Shown here: positions 1 to 8,558 of the stretch, one piece after another
Layout: every line of letters starts with the position of its first letter
How positions within the stretch are numbered: position 1 is the first letter of the stretch
Assembly: GCF_011806455.1 (NCBI RefSeq)
Contig: NZ_JAATOT010000007.1
Location: 124,001 to 188,000 of the forward strand
Direction: 5' to 3'
Length of the DNA stretch: 64,000 nt
Origin: Celeribacter sp. HF31
GTDB taxonomy: Bacteria > Pseudomonadota > Alphaproteobacteria > Rhodobacterales > Rhodobacteraceae
Made by a program: the position numbers and the translations under genes
Notes under the pieces: model-generated
Databases searched by the model: none
Told to the model about the DNA's origin: nothing
What the model saw: the letters and a program-made list of their open reading frames with translations, nothing else

Positions 1-110
1 TCGGCACGCCCGAACGCGTCACCGCAGCGCTGCCCTATCGGTTCGAGCCGCCCGAGCGCACAAAAGACGTCAGCTATTTTGTCCACAAATTGAAAAACGG
101 CGCCCGTTAA
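1..110 (+). CDS. C-terminal end of an unidentified protein (partial)
   Basis: An open frame enters from the left edge (first full codon at base 3) and stops at TAA 108-110. The visible 35 residues end in HKLKNGAR. They are too few to assign a family. The stop codon lies inside the loop of the hairpin that terminates pheT from the other strand, so this gene and pheT converge. The codon pattern resembles the neighbouring genes. Function unknown. Confidence 0.5.
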   Translation, partial: GTPERVTAALPYRFEPPERTKDVSYFVHKLKNGAR

Positions 111-121
111 AGGCGCCGTTT
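92..121 (-). terminator. Rho-independent terminator of the pheT operon
   Basis: A 9-bp perfect stem (AACGGCGCC at 96-104 paired with GGCGCCGTT at 112-120) has a 7-nt loop. On the minus strand it is followed by a run of five T. It lies 26 bases after the pheT stop. The hairpin may also act on the plus strand, where the tail is TTTCTGTT, giving a shared bidirectional terminator for two convergent genes. Confidence 0.8.
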
Positions 122-146
122 CTGTTCAGGGTCACGGAAGCGGAAT

Positions 147-2540
147 TCAGCCGCGCAGCGTGCCGCCAGTGGCTTTTTCGACTTTCGCGATGATTTTCGC
201 AGAAAGCTCTTCGAGATCTTTCTCTTTGAGCGTGCCGCCCGTGGGTTGAATGCGCACGGTGATCGCGAGCGATTTCTTGTCTTCGCCAAGAGAGCCGCCG
301 ATGAACTCGTCAAAGATGCGCACCTCTTCGATCAGTGCCTTGTCGGCCCCGCCAGCGGCATTCACCAGATCAAGCGCGTTGACGCCCTTGTCGACGACAA
401 AGGCAAAATCGCGCTCAACAGCTTGCAAGTCATTGGTGAAGAACGCGGACCGCGCGATTTTATTGCCACGCGGCATCGGGGCCTCTTCGAGGTAGACGGT
501 AAAGGCCACGGCGGTGCCTTTGACGCCCATCTCCTTGAGAACCTTCGGGTGCAGCTCGCCGAATTCGGCCAGAACCTTTTTCGGACCAAGGCAGATTTTG
601 CCCGAGCGACCCGGATGGAACCACGGCGAGGTGTCGCGCAGGATTTGTGCCTTGGCAGGCGCACCGATGGCGGCCAAAACGGCCTCCGCATCGGCTTTCG
701 CGTCATAAAGATCATAGACACGGCGCTCGCCATGCACGTCTTTCGCCCCCGTCGCACCGACCCGCAGGCCAGAGATTTGCGCACGCTGTTCGCCCGGCTC
801 GCCGCCAAAGAACGCAGGACCGCATTCGAACAGGTTCAGATCGGCAAAACCGCGCGCCTGATTGCGCGTCGCCGCCGCCAGAAGACCGGGCAGAAGGTCC
901 GGGCGCATATGGCTCATCTCAGATGAGATCGGGTTTTCCAGACGCACCGCATCGGTGCCCCCGCCGAAGAGTTCCGCGGATTTCTGGTCGATGAAGCTGT
1001 AGGTCACGCATTCGTTGAACCCGAGGCCTGCCGCCTGATGCCGGGCGGAAGATTCACGCACCTGCATCGGCGTCAGGATTTGCTTTGCCACACCAGCCGG
1101 ACGCGTCATCGGCTTCGGCTCGAGATGCGTCAGGCTTTCGACACGGGCGACCTCTTCGACCAGATCCGCTTCACCCAACACATCGGGACGCCAGCTCGGC
1201 ACTTGCGCCATATCCCCGTCCATCACAAAGCCAAGGCTTTCGAGGATTGCGACCTGACGCTCCGCCGGGATGTCCATGCCGACAAGCGACTGCACCCGGT
1301 CGGTGTCGAGGTGATAGGCGCGGGACACGTCCGGCATCTCGCCCGCGACGACAACCTCAGAAGCTTCGCCACCGCAAAGCTCGAGGATCATCGCGGTCGC
1401 ATCGTCCAGAGCTTGCATGTTGTAGGCCGGGTCGATGCCGCGTTCGTTGCGGTAGCGCGCATCCGAGTTGATCTTGAGCGCGCGGCCGCCTTTCGCGATG
1501 TCGAGATGGTTCCAGAACGCCGCTTCGACAAACACATCCGTGGTCTCATCCGTACAGCCGGTCTCTTCGCCGCCCATAATGCCGCCGATGGACTCCACTT
1601 TGCCACCGGAGAAAATGCACATCGCACCTTCGGGCATGTTGTAGGTCTTCTCGTCGAGCGCCAGCAGTTCTTCGCCGCCTTTCGCGCGGTCGATCACCAG
1701 ACCGCCCTCCACCGTCGCCGCATCAAAGACGTGCAGCGGGCGGTTGCGGTCATAGGTGAAGAAGTTGGTGACATCGACCAGAATCGAAATCGGACGCAGG
1801 CCGATCGCGGTCAGGCGATCCTGCAACCATTTCGGCGAGGGACCGTTTTTGACGCCTTTGATCAGACGCCCGGCAAAGACATGACAGCCGTCTTTCGCGG
1901 GTTCGGTGATCTCCACCGAGATCGGGTTCGGGAATTTCGCTTCGACCGTTTCCACTTTGAGCGGTTTCAACGTGCCAAGCCCCCGCGCCGCAAGGTCACG
2001 GGCGATGCCGTGCACACCCAACGCATCCGGGCGGTTCGGCGTAATCGCAATCTCGATCACCGGATCGACCTTGGCAGGCTGATGTTTCGCCAGCCAATCG
2101 GCGAACTCCATGCCGATCTCTCCGTCTTCCAGCTCGATGATGCCATTGTGCTCGTCCGACAGTTCCAGCTCGCGCTCAGACGCCATCATGCCGTGGCTCT
2201 CAACGCCGCGAATTTTGCCGACGGAAATGGTGATATCTAGGCCGGGGATATACATGCCAGGTTTGGCCAAGACGGCGGTGATCCCCGCACGGGCATTGGG
2301 CGCGCCACAGACGATCTGGGTCATGCCCTCGTCGGTCTCGACCTGACAGACCCGCAACTTGTCGGCGTCGGGGTGTTTCTCGGCCTCTTTGACTTTGACC
2401 AGCTTGAAGCCCTTAAGCTTATCGCGCGGGTTCTCGACGCCTTCGACCTCAAGCCCGAGATCGGTCAGCGCGTAAAGGATGTCATCGAGGGAGGCCTCGG
2501 TTTCCAGATGCTCTTTGAGCCAGGAGAGTGTGAATTTCAT
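147..2540 (-). CDS. pheT: Phenylalanyl-tRNA synthetase beta subunit
   Basis: Large subunit of the cytoplasmic alpha2-beta2 enzyme that charges tRNA-Phe. The start is set at ATG 2540 ([12 protein letters not shown]), the family's usual N-terminus, with a GGGAG ribosome site upstream; a start 12 codons earlier is open but atypical. The 797 residues fit the bacterial long form. An EMAP-like tRNA-binding domain spans about residues 40-150, with B3/B4 and B5 regions next and a core domain after that. A C-terminal FDX-ACB anticodon-binding domain covers about 700-797. It is the last gene of the pheS operon. It is separated from pheS by a 107-aa gene and an ASCH-YrhK pair, an unusual arrangement. 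The first 75 bases are repeated exactly upstream at 3317-3391. Confidence 0.97.
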   Translation of the reverse strand: MKFTLSWLKEHLETEASLDDILYALTDLGLEVEGVENPRDKLKGFKLVKVKEAEKHPDADKLRVCQVETDEGMTQIVCGAPNARAGITAVLAKPGMYIPGLDITISVGKIRGVESHGMMASERELELSDEHNGIIELEDGEIGMEFADWLAKHQPAKVDPVIEIAITPNRPDALGVHGIARDLAARGLGTLKPLKVETVEAKFPNPISVEITEPAKDGCHVFAGRLIKGVKNGPSPKWLQDRLTAIGLRPISILVDVTNFFTYDRNRPLHVFDAATVEGGLVIDRAKGGEELLALDEKTYNMPEGAMCIFSGGKVESIGGIMGGEETGCTDETTDVFVEAAFWNHLDIAKGGRALKINSDARYRNERGIDPAYNMQALDDATAMILELCGGEASEVVVAGEMPDVSRAYHLDTDRVQSLVGMDIPAERQVAILESLGFVMDGDMAQVPSWRPDVLGEADLVEEVARVESLTHLEPKPMTRPAGVAKQILTPMQVRESSARHQAAGLGFNECVTYSFIDQKSAELFGGGTDAVRLENPISSEMSHMRPDLLPGLLAAATRNQARGFADLNLFECGPAFFGGEPGEQRAQISGLRVGATGAKDVHGERRVYDLYDAKADAEAVLAAIGAPAKAQILRDTSPWFHPGRSGKICLGPKKVLAEFGELHPKVLKEMGVKGTAVAFTVYLEEAPMPRGNKIARSAFFTNDLQAVERDFAFVVDKGVNALDLVNAAGGADKALIEEVRIFDEFIGGSLGEDKKSLAITVRIQPTGGTLKEKDLEELSAKIIAKVEKATGGTLRG
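2466..2540 (-). repeat. 75-bp direct repeat, functional copy (pheT 5' end)
   Basis: Bases 2466-2540 are identical to 3317-3391, in the same orientation, 851 bp apart. This copy is the first 25 codons of intact pheT. Identity ends exactly at the start codon on one side and breaks down at codon 26 on the other. Confidence 0.97.
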
Positions 2541-2553
2541 CTTAGGGGTCTCC

Positions 2554-2835
2554 CTAGGTTTCTTCGCGCTCGGCAAGATCGGCGATGCGACCCATTTTGA
2601 GCAGTTTGATTTCGCGCATCAGGCGCAATGTCGGTTTGGCGGCGAACAGGATCGAACCGATGAGGAAAAACCATGTCCCCGCCCGTACAAGACTGTCGTA
2701 GAAAAAGAACACGGACCCGATGATGAAACAAAACGCCGCGCCGAAATCGACCAAGGTATGCACCAACTCATAGGCCGCGTAGACGCGATGGGTTTCGGCA
2801 TTCTTGGTCCGGTTTCTGTTGTCGAAAAGGGTCAT
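2554..2835 (-). CDS. YrhK-domain small membrane protein
   Basis: A 93-residue protein with two hydrophobic segments (about residues 27-47 and 53-67) bracketing a short polar turn, and a basic C-terminal tail. The pattern YELVHTLVDFGAA...F.IGS.FFF...GT..FLIGS..FA.KP..R matches the YrhK domain family, whose function is not known. It lies 16 bases after the ASCH gene and 13 bases before pheT, so it is co-transcribed. It sits between the two copies of the 75-bp pheT repeat and is therefore probably a later arrival in this operon. Confidence 0.8.
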   Translation of the reverse strand: MTLFDNRNRTKNAETHRVYAAYELVHTLVDFGAAFCFIIGSVFFFYDSLVRAGTWFFLIGSILFAAKPTLRLMREIKLLKMGRIADLAEREET

Positions 2836-2851
2836 ATCCGTCTCTTATCGT

Positions 2852-3283
2852 TCAGCGCAGGCCTAAATCTTCGACCAGTTCAAAGGTTTCAAACACCAAC
2901 ATCGTGTCGCGGTCCAACACGCCTTTGGTGCCGAATGCCTTGGCGGTGCGCTTGCGCCACGCCTCGATGTCTTTGTCTTCGCCCTCAGCCATGGCCATTT
3001 GCGGCGTCACATGGCGGAATTTGACCTTATCGACGCTCACAGTGCGCACCACCATGGCGGGCGTGCCGTCCCAATTGGCGACGATGTCACAACGCCCCAC
3101 TTGCGGCAGCGCGTCTTGGTCATTTTCAAACTCGGACCACGGCAGACAGGTGGCGGTTTTCTGTTTGGCGGCGACCAATTTATTGAGATGCTCCACCCGA
3201 CCTTTGGTCGCGCCCAACAGAAACGTCCCCGCCCCCGGATAGGTGACTTGGAGATCTTCCATGGTGTCGTTTTGGTCGGTCAT
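2852..3283 (-). CDS. ASCH-domain protein
   Basis: A 143-residue soluble protein. The middle and C-terminal parts (WDGTPAMVV, then a conserved segment ending MLVFETFELV) resemble ASCH domains, a PUA-like fold associated with RNA binding and in some members with ribonuclease or RNA-modification roles. No catalytic assignment is possible from sequence alone. It is the first gene of the block between the two pheT repeats, starting 15 bases after the stop of the pheT remnant. It could act on tRNA or mRNA, or simply be a passenger. Confidence 0.75.
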   Translation of the reverse strand: MTDQNDTMEDLQVTYPGAGTFLLGATKGRVEHLNKLVAAKQKTATCLPWSEFENDQDALPQVGRCDIVANWDGTPAMVVRTVSVDKVKFRHVTPQMAMAEGEDKDIEAWRKRTAKAFGTKGVLDRDTMLVFETFELVEDLGLR

Positions 3284-3298
3284 TTTGTGGGTTTTTCC

Positions 3299-3391
3299 TT
3301 AGAGTGTCAGGTCAGGCAGCGCGTAAAGGATGTCATCGAGGGAGGCCTCGGTTTCCAGATGCTCTTTGAGCCAGGAGAGTGTGAATTTCAT
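3299..3391 (-). pseudogene. Truncated pheT remnant (30 codons)
   Basis: The ATG at 3391-3389 overlaps the stop of the 107-aa gene as ATGA. It is followed by 25 codons identical to the start of pheT, then five unrelated codons (PDLTL) and TAA. The frame is open but far too short to work as PheT. The ATGA junction suggests that in the ancestral operon the 107-aa gene was translationally coupled to the real pheT. The remnant is the scar left when the ASCH-YrhK block entered. Confidence 0.85.
3317..3391 (-). repeat. 75-bp direct repeat, upstream copy
   Basis: Exact duplicate of 2466-2540, lying at the 5' border of the ASCH-YrhK block. Recombination between the copies would remove 851 bp and restore a contiguous 107-aa gene-pheT junction. 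Confidence 0.97.
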
Positions 3392-3711
3392 AGCTGAGCC
3401 TCATCCTTTGTGTGCCAAGCTTTTTTCCTTATATACTTGGCCCATTCCAGTAGCATTGAATATGGAGTGGGTTGCTCCAAATCCCAAATTTCTCCGTATT
3501 CCTCAGAAACTTTACCTGTCGCAACAGAAACAAAGGTGGTTTCGGTTAGCTCAAATTCCCTGTCACTCAGATAAAGACGCATCTTCAACATCTCTCGTTC
3601 AAAAGAGACAAGTTCAGAAAATGCATCCCGGTCTTTGTCTCCGACAGCATTGTGCGCCACATGCCCCGCATGAAGAAAGCGCTCAGCCGCCGCTAGCAAT
3701 TGTGCACTCAC
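3388..3711 (-). CDS. Hypothetical protein in the pheST operon
   Basis: A 107-residue protein of unrecognised family. It starts with GTG 3711-3709 overlapping the pheS stop (GTGA) and ends overlapping the ATG of the pheT remnant (ATGA), so it is translationally coupled on both sides. The first 40 residues look helical ([19 protein letters not shown]). The C-terminus is rich in aromatic and basic residues. Its 3' half is visibly more AT-rich than pheS or pheT, which hints at a foreign origin. No signal peptide or membrane segment is seen. Function unknown. Confidence 0.75.
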   Translation of the reverse strand: MSAQLLAAAERFLHAGHVAHNAVGDKDRDAFSELVSFEREMLKMRLYLSDREFELTETTFVSVATGKVSEEYGEIWDLEQPTPYSMLLEWAKYIRKKAWHTKDEAQL

Positions 3712-4778
3712 CCGTGAATCCCACCAGCCAGCGTCGGCGTGCCCAGCGCACTAAACCCATAGTGGCGCAGCCAGCGCAGGTCGGAGTCAAAGAACGCCCG
3801 CAGATCCGGGATGCCGTATTTCAGCATCGCGAGGCGGTCGATCCCCATGCCAAAGGCAAAGCCTTGCCACTCTTTCGGGTCGATGCCGCCGGCGGTCAGG
3901 ACTTTGGGGTGCATCATGCCGGAGCCTAAGACTTCGAGCCAGTCGTCGCCCTCGCCCACGGTCACGGTGCCGTTTTCCCATTTGCACTGCACATCCACCT
4001 CGGCGGAGGGTTCCGTGAAGGGGAAATGCGAGGCGCGGAAGCGGGTTTTGACCTTGGTGCCGAAAAACGCGGTGTAGAACTCTTCGAGCACCCATTTCAG
4101 GTTCGCCATGGAGATGTCCTTGTCGATGGCCATGCCTTCGACCTGGTGGAACATCGGCGTGTGGGTCTGGTCGTAGTCGGAGCGATACACACGGCCCGGC
4201 GCGATGATGCGGATCGGCGCGCCTTGGGAGATCATCGAGCGGATTTGCACCGGCGAGGTGTGGGTCCGCAGCACGTTCGGCGGACGATTGTCGCCCTCTC
4301 CACGGTGCATGTAGAAGGTATCATGCTCTTGGCGCGCCGGGTGGTTCGGCGCGATGTTGAGCGCGTCGAAATTGTGCCAGTCATCCTCGATCTGCGGACC
4401 TTCGGCGACGGCAAAGCCGAGATCGGCGAAAATGGCGTAGATTTCCTCAGACACACGCGAGATCGGATGAATCGTGCCTTGCGGACGCTGACGGCCCGGA
4501 AGCGTCACATCCAGCCATTCCTCGGCCAAACGCGCGTCCAGAGCGGCGTCTTCCAGCGCGACCTTTTTGGCGGCCAGCGCAGAGTTGATCTCGTCTTTCA
4601 AGGCGTTGAGCTGCGGCCCCATGACCTGACGCTCTTCCGGGCTCATCTTGCCCAGTTCGCGCATCTTGAGCGCCACTTCGCCTTTTTTGCCGACCGCCTG
4701 AAGACGGATGTCTTCCAGCGTCGCCTCGTCCCCGGCCGCGAGAATGGCGGTGAGGTATTTGTTCTTCAGATCAATCAT
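3708..4778 (-). CDS. pheS: Phenylalanyl-tRNA synthetase alpha subunit
   Basis: Catalytic subunit of phenylalanyl-tRNA synthetase, which activates phenylalanine with ATP. At 356 residues it has normal bacterial length. The N-terminal 90 residues form the helical tRNA-binding arm. The class II core follows, with motif 2 ([20 protein letters not shown]) and motif 3 ([13 protein letters not shown]). It starts at ATG 4778, downstream of the rplT terminator. The stop overlaps the next gene by GTGA, so expression of the 107-aa gene depends on pheS translation. Confidence 0.98.
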   Translation of the reverse strand: MIDLKNKYLTAILAAGDEATLEDIRLQAVGKKGEVALKMRELGKMSPEERQVMGPQLNALKDEINSALAAKKVALEDAALDARLAEEWLDVTLPGRQRPQGTIHPISRVSEEIYAIFADLGFAVAEGPQIEDDWHNFDALNIAPNHPARQEHDTFYMHRGEGDNRPPNVLRTHTSPVQIRSMISQGAPIRIIAPGRVYRSDYDQTHTPMFHQVEGMAIDKDISMANLKWVLEEFYTAFFGTKVKTRFRASHFPFTEPSAEVDVQCKWENGTVTVGEGDDWLEVLGSGMMHPKVLTAGGIDPKEWQGFAFGMGIDRLAMLKYGIPDLRAFFDSDLRWLRHYGFSALGTPTLAGGIHG

Positions 4779-4836
4779 CTGAACCCCTCGTATTCATTGG
4801 TCCCCGCCTCGATACCACGAGAGACCCAAAAGACAA

Positions 4837-4869
4837 GAAGCCGCGAGACCCCATGAGGTCCGCGGCTTC
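4837..4869 (-). terminator. Terminator or attenuator between rplT and pheS
   Basis: A 9-bp stem, GAAGCCGCG (4837-4845) with CGCGGCTTC (4861-4869), is extended inward by GACC/GGTC after a one-base bulge. On the minus strand it is followed by TTGTCTTTT. It lies 31 bases after the rplT stop and should end the ribosomal protein transcript, or partly let it read into pheS. Confidence 0.75.
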
Positions 4870-4900
4870 AAAAATGTTCGTTCTCTAAGAGGTAGAGAGC

Positions 4901-5263
4901 TTACGCGAGCGCGGCCTTCGCCTTATCGACGATGGCACCAAACGCATCCGGCTCGTGGATGGCGAGATCGGCGAGGACTTTACGGTCCACTTCGATGCCA
5001 GCCAGCGCGAGGCCGTTGATGAATTTGGAGTAGGTCAGCGCTTCATCATGCGAACGCACGGCAGCATTGATACGCTGGATCCACAGGGCGCGGAAGTTAC
5101 GCTTGCGGGCTTTACGGTCGCGGGTCGCGTATTGGTTCGCCTTGTCGACGGCCTGAGTCGCGGTGCGGAAGTTCCGGGAACGGGCGCCGTAGTAACCTTT
5201 AGCGGCCTTCAGAACTTTTTTGTGACGGGCGTGGGTAACGGTACCACCTTTGGTGCGGGACAT
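4901..5263 (-). CDS. rplT: 50S ribosomal protein L20
   Basis: A 120-residue basic protein of normal length and typical start ([16 protein letters not shown]). It binds 23S rRNA early in large-subunit assembly. Conserved [12 protein letters not shown] and [11 protein letters not shown] segments are visible. It lies 16 bases downstream of rpmI in the usual L35-L20 pair. In other bacteria L20 represses its own operon by binding the leader; no leader structure was identified here. Confidence 0.98.
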   Translation of the reverse strand: MSRTKGGTVTHARHKKVLKAAKGYYGARSRNFRTATQAVDKANQYATRDRKARKRNFRALWIQRINAAVRSHDEALTYSKFINGLALAGIEVDRKVLADLAIHEPDAFGAIVDKAKAALA

Positions 5264-5279
5264 GTGTCTCTCTCCCTAA

Positions 5280-5480
5280 TTAGCGGTTGTAGGGCATGTA
5301 GGACTTCACGATCTTCGCATCGGGTGCGGAGAGCGTGGTCGTGCCACGTGCGTCACGGATAAATTTCGTGGTGCGTTTGATCATGCCGTGGCGTTTGCCG
5401 GCCTGACCCGCTTTGACCTTGCCAGTGGCGGTCATTTTGAAGCGCTTTTTGGCGCTCGACTTCGTCTTCATCTTAGGCAT
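5280..5480 (-). CDS. rpmI: 50S ribosomal protein L35
   Basis: A 66-residue basic protein. The start is fixed at ATG 5480 ([15 protein letters not shown]), the family's N-terminus, with AAAGGAG 7 bases upstream. An in-frame upstream extension does not resemble L35. The C-terminal VKSYMPYNR is typical. First gene of the rpmI-rplT unit; infC is not adjacent. Confidence 0.97.
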   Translation of the reverse strand: MPKMKTKSSAKKRFKMTATGKVKAGQAGKRHGMIKRTTKFIRDARGTTTLSAPDAKIVKSYMPYNR

Positions 5481-5597
5481 TTCCATCTCCTTTGGTTCGA
5501 TGGTTGATCGCGCGACTCGGCATGCCATATCGCCGGACGCGCCCCATGAGCGGCTGCCATTACAGCCGATAGGACCATTTGGCAAGCCTTGTGACGC

Positions 5598-5834
5598 TTA
5601 CGTGCGGAAAAAAGCCCGGATTCGCGAGATCACGCGCAGAACAGCCTCCGGGATGTCCTCGAACCGGTAGCCTTCCGGGTGCAGCACGAGGGCCGAGACG
5701 AACATCACGCCGCCGACCACGACCATGCCGGTCGCGACCCGAGGGGAACGCACCTCGGAGTAGGCTTTGATGGCATTGGGCACAGCGAGCAAAATGAGCA
5801 CCGCGCCCAACACAAGAAGGAAATCCGTATCCAC
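5598..5834 (-). CDS. Small membrane protein downstream of pyk
   Basis: A 78-residue protein with two hydrophobic segments (about residues 5-22 and 35-52) and a basic C-terminal tail (RVISRIRAFFRT). It begins 12 bases after the pyruvate kinase stop, so it is probably its operon partner. No recognised domain. The hydrophobic segments suggest an inner-membrane location. Function unknown. Confidence 0.7.
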   Translation of the reverse strand: MDTDFLLVLGAVLILLAVPNAIKAYSEVRSPRVATGMVVVGGVMFVSALVLHPEGYRFEDIPEAVLRVISRIRAFFRT

Positions 5835-5846
5835 GTGACCGTGCCG

Positions 5847-7295
5847 TTATTCCGGGTCGGTGTTAAAGATCAGCCGCTCTTCACAGGGCGCAACCCGCAG
5901 AATGTTGGTCGAGCCCGCATGGTTGAACGGAATCCCAGCCACCACGACGATCTTGTCGGCCTCGGTCGCAAAGCCCGAGGTGCGCGCGGCGCGCGCGGCA
6001 TTGACCACAGCCATTTTGAACCGCTCCACTTCACCGGTCATGACGCAATGCATGCCCCAGTAGAGGCAAAGCTTGCGCGCGGTGTTCCGGCGCGACGTCA
6101 TGGCGATGATCGGCACATGCGGACGTTCGCGGGCGGTCAAAGCGGCGGTGGTGCCGCTCTCGGAATAGCAGACCACGGCTTTGACATCGGTGGTTTCCGC
6201 GATCTCACGCGCCGCCGACACGATGGCGTCGGCGGTGGTGTTGCGCTTGATCCCGGCGCGCGAGGCGTCGAGCACGTCGCGATAAACCGGATCGCTTTCG
6301 ACCGACACGGCCACGTTGTTCATCGTGGTCACGGCCTCAATCGGGTAATTGCCCGCCGCGGATTCCGCCGACAACATGATCGCATCGGCGCCCTCGTAAA
6401 TGGCGGTCGCCACATCGGAGACCTCGGCGCGGGTCGGCATCGGGCTTTCGATCATGCTTTCCAGCATCTGCGTCGCGACGATCACCGGCTTTGCCACCGC
6501 ACGACAGCGGCGCGTCAGGCGTTTCTGGATCGGCGGCACGGCCTGCACCGGCAATTCAACGCCCAGATCGCCACGGGCCACCATGATGCCGTCGGACACG
6601 GCGAGGATGTCTTCAAAGGCCTCAACGGCGGAAGGTTTTTCGATTTTCGCCAAAACAGAAGCGCGACCTTTGACCAAGTCCTTGGCTTCGAGCATGTCTT
6701 CGGGACGCTGCACAAAGGACAAAGCCACCCAATCCACGCCCAGCTCGCAAACGAATTCCAGGTCTTTGCGGTCTTTCGGCGACAGAGCGGCGAGCGGCAG
6801 CACCACGTCAGGCACGTTCACGCCTTTGCGGTCGGAAATCGTGCCGCCGACGGTGACCACGCAATTGGCGTAATCCGGGCCACAGTCCTCGACCTTGAGA
6901 CGGATTTTACCGTCATTGACCAGAAGCGACGAACCGGGTTGCAAGGCCGCGAAAATCTCGGGATGCGGCAGCTGCACGCGGATGCTGTCCCCCGGCGCAT
7001 CGTCGAGATCGAGGCGGAACTTGTCACCCTCTTCGAGGTCATGCGCACCGGAGCCAAATTTGCCGACTCGAAGTTTCGGGCCCTGCAAATCCGCCAGAAT
7101 GGCGATGGGGCGCCCGAGATCGGTCTCGATCTTGCGGATGATGGCATGACGGGCACGAATTTCCTCGTGGTCACCATGGCTCATGTTCAAACGGAACACA
7201 TCGGCGCCGGCCTCTGACAGCGCGCGGATGGTGTCGTAATCATTGGATGCGGGGCCCAGCGTGGCCACAATTTTTACGTTCCGAAGGCGTCTCAT
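5847..7295 (-). CDS. pyk: Pyruvate kinase
   Basis: Catalyses phosphoenolpyruvate + ADP to pyruvate + ATP in lower glycolysis. The chosen start, ATG 7295 (MRRLRNVKIVATLGPAS), gives 482 residues, the usual length, and has AAAGGA upstream. In-frame ATGs at 7322 and 7343 are possible but extend past the conserved N-terminus. Visible motifs are FRLNMSHG, LADLQGPKLRVG, the catalytic-lysine region SVLAKIEKPSA, and MVARGDLGVEL. The signature loop reads MLSAESAAGNYP. The C-terminal allosteric domain is intact. Confidence 0.96.
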   Translation of the reverse strand: MRRLRNVKIVATLGPASNDYDTIRALSEAGADVFRLNMSHGDHEEIRARHAIIRKIETDLGRPIAILADLQGPKLRVGKFGSGAHDLEEGDKFRLDLDDAPGDSIRVQLPHPEIFAALQPGSSLLVNDGKIRLKVEDCGPDYANCVVTVGGTISDRKGVNVPDVVLPLAALSPKDRKDLEFVCELGVDWVALSFVQRPEDMLEAKDLVKGRASVLAKIEKPSAVEAFEDILAVSDGIMVARGDLGVELPVQAVPPIQKRLTRRCRAVAKPVIVATQMLESMIESPMPTRAEVSDVATAIYEGADAIMLSAESAAGNYPIEAVTTMNNVAVSVESDPVYRDVLDASRAGIKRNTTADAIVSAAREIAETTDVKAVVCYSESGTTAALTARERPHVPIIAMTSRRNTARKLCLYWGMHCVMTGEVERFKMAVVNAARAARTSGFATEADKIVVVAGIPFNHAGSTNILRVAPCEERLIFNTDPE

Positions 7296-7434
7296 GTCTG
7301 CCAAAAGTCCTTTTCTTTCCATCGCTTCAATTTCGCGGGCCATTTTCTCTATGCAGCAAATGTTAGCGCCATACAACTGGCACCCCGCCAAGAAACCGCT
7401 TAATGGAGATATGATAGCGAAAGGTGACGCAAAA

Positions 7435-8208
7435 ATGACCTTATCTGCCTCTTATCACGTTCAGGGCGAAAACCGAAGCGGCCGTTGGCTTGTCACCTGT
7501 GATCACGCCACCAATCGCGTGCCAAGTGAAATCGGCCCCGATCTTGGCATTGGCGCGGACGACATGGCCCGCCATATCGCCTATGACATCGGCGCGCTGG
7601 GGGTGAGCCGGGAGTTGGCGCGTTTGCTCGACAGCCCGATGATCCACACGGATTTCTCTCGTCTCGTGATCGACCCGAACCGGGGCGAGGATGATCCGAC
7701 GCTGGTGATGAAGCTCTATGATGGGACAATCATTCCGCGCAATCGCCACGCCGATGCGGCAGAGGTCGAGCGGCGCCTCGCGCTGTTTCACCGCCCCTAT
7801 CACGACGCCTATGAGGCGCTCTGTGCCGCGCGCGACGATGTGGTGATCTGCGCCATCCATAGTTTCACGCCACAGCTCAAGAACCGCCTGCGCCGCCCGT
7901 GGCAGATCGGCATTCTCTCGGCCTATGACAAACGCTTTACCGATCCCTTCATCAAAGCGCTCGAAACCTCTGAGGCCTTGCACGCAGAGGCCGACAAGAT
8001 CGGCGAACGTTTGGTCATCGGCGACAACGAACCCTATGACGGCCACCTGCCGGGCGATGCCATCGACCGCCATGCGCTGCACCACGGACGGCTGAACCTT
8101 TTGATCGAACTGCGCTCCGATCTCATTGAAACGCCCGAAGGCCAGGCCCATTGGGCCGCGCTTTTGGCGCCTATCCTCACCGACACCCTGACCAAAAACG
8201 GATTATAA
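7435..8208 (+). CDS. N-formylglutamate amidohydrolase family protein
   Basis: A 257-residue member of the family that hydrolyses N-formyl-L-glutamate to glutamate and formate. Typical motifs are LVTCDHATNRVP near the N-terminus, DFSRLVIDPNR, AIHSFTP, and the late EPYDG. The start ATG 7435 has AAAGGTGA upstream; ATG 7411 is an alternative. No histidine-degradation genes are nearby, so the true substrate may be another N-acyl amino acid. It is divergent from pyk and leads a compact operon with the next five genes, the stop-to-start gap being only 2 bases. Confidence 0.85.
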   Translation: MTLSASYHVQGENRSGRWLVTCDHATNRVPSEIGPDLGIGADDMARHIAYDIGALGVSRELARLLDSPMIHTDFSRLVIDPNRGEDDPTLVMKLYDGTIIPRNRHADAAEVERRLALFHRPYHDAYEALCAARDDVVICAIHSFTPQLKNRLRRPWQIGILSAYDKRFTDPFIKALETSEALHAEADKIGERLVIGDNEPYDGHLPGDAIDRHALHHGRLNLLIELRSDLIETPEGQAHWAALLAPILTDTLTKNGL

Positions 8209-8210
8209 CC

Positions 8211-8555
8211 ATGCCCCATGTTGTCATCGACTTTTCCGAAGGCTTAGAGCGCACCCACGATATCCAAGCGCTCTGTGAAGCCGTCTTCGACGCGCTTATT
8301 CTCGACGTGGAAGTCAACGCCCCCGCATTGAAAACCCGCGCACGTCCCCAGCCCTATTTCAAGATCGGCACCGAGCCCGACACCTTCGCCCATGCGACGC
8401 TCTACCTTCTCGAGGGCCGCGATGACGAGACAAAGGCGCGGCTGTCGGATATTGTCCTGAAGGCGATGGACAAGATCATGCCGACGGTCGGCAGCCTGTC
8501 TGTCGATGTGCGCGACATGAATGCGCCCGCCTATGCCAAACGCGTGAGAGGATAA
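8211..8555 (+). CDS. 5-carboxymethyl-2-hydroxymuconate isomerase family protein
   Basis: A 114-residue tautomerase-like protein. It starts MPHVVIDFSEG with the catalytic N-terminal proline at position 2 after methionine removal. This matches the CHMI family of homoprotocatechuate degradation. The other genes of that pathway are not in the window, so it may serve a different tautomerase role. It sits between the amidohydrolase and DUF1244 genes with 2-3 base gaps. Confidence 0.82.
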   Translation: MPHVVIDFSEGLERTHDIQALCEAVFDALILDVEVNAPALKTRARPQPYFKIGTEPDTFAHATLYLLEGRDDETKARLSDIVLKAMDKIMPTVGSLSVDVRDMNAPAYAKRVRG

Positions 8556-8558
8556 GCG

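Noticed and set aside
1038-2240. A 400-codon open frame on the plus strand opposite pheT
   Set aside because: It lies fully inside a clearly recognised gene and has shadow-type composition without motifs.
3299-3391. The 30-codon pheT-like frame considered as a leader peptide for attenuation
   Set aside because: It lacks a run of phenylalanine codons and is an exact copy of the pheT start, so a duplication scar explains it better.
5679-7217. A 512-codon His/Arg-rich open frame opposite pyruvate kinase
   Set aside because: Shadow of pyk; no start signal and no recognisable domain.
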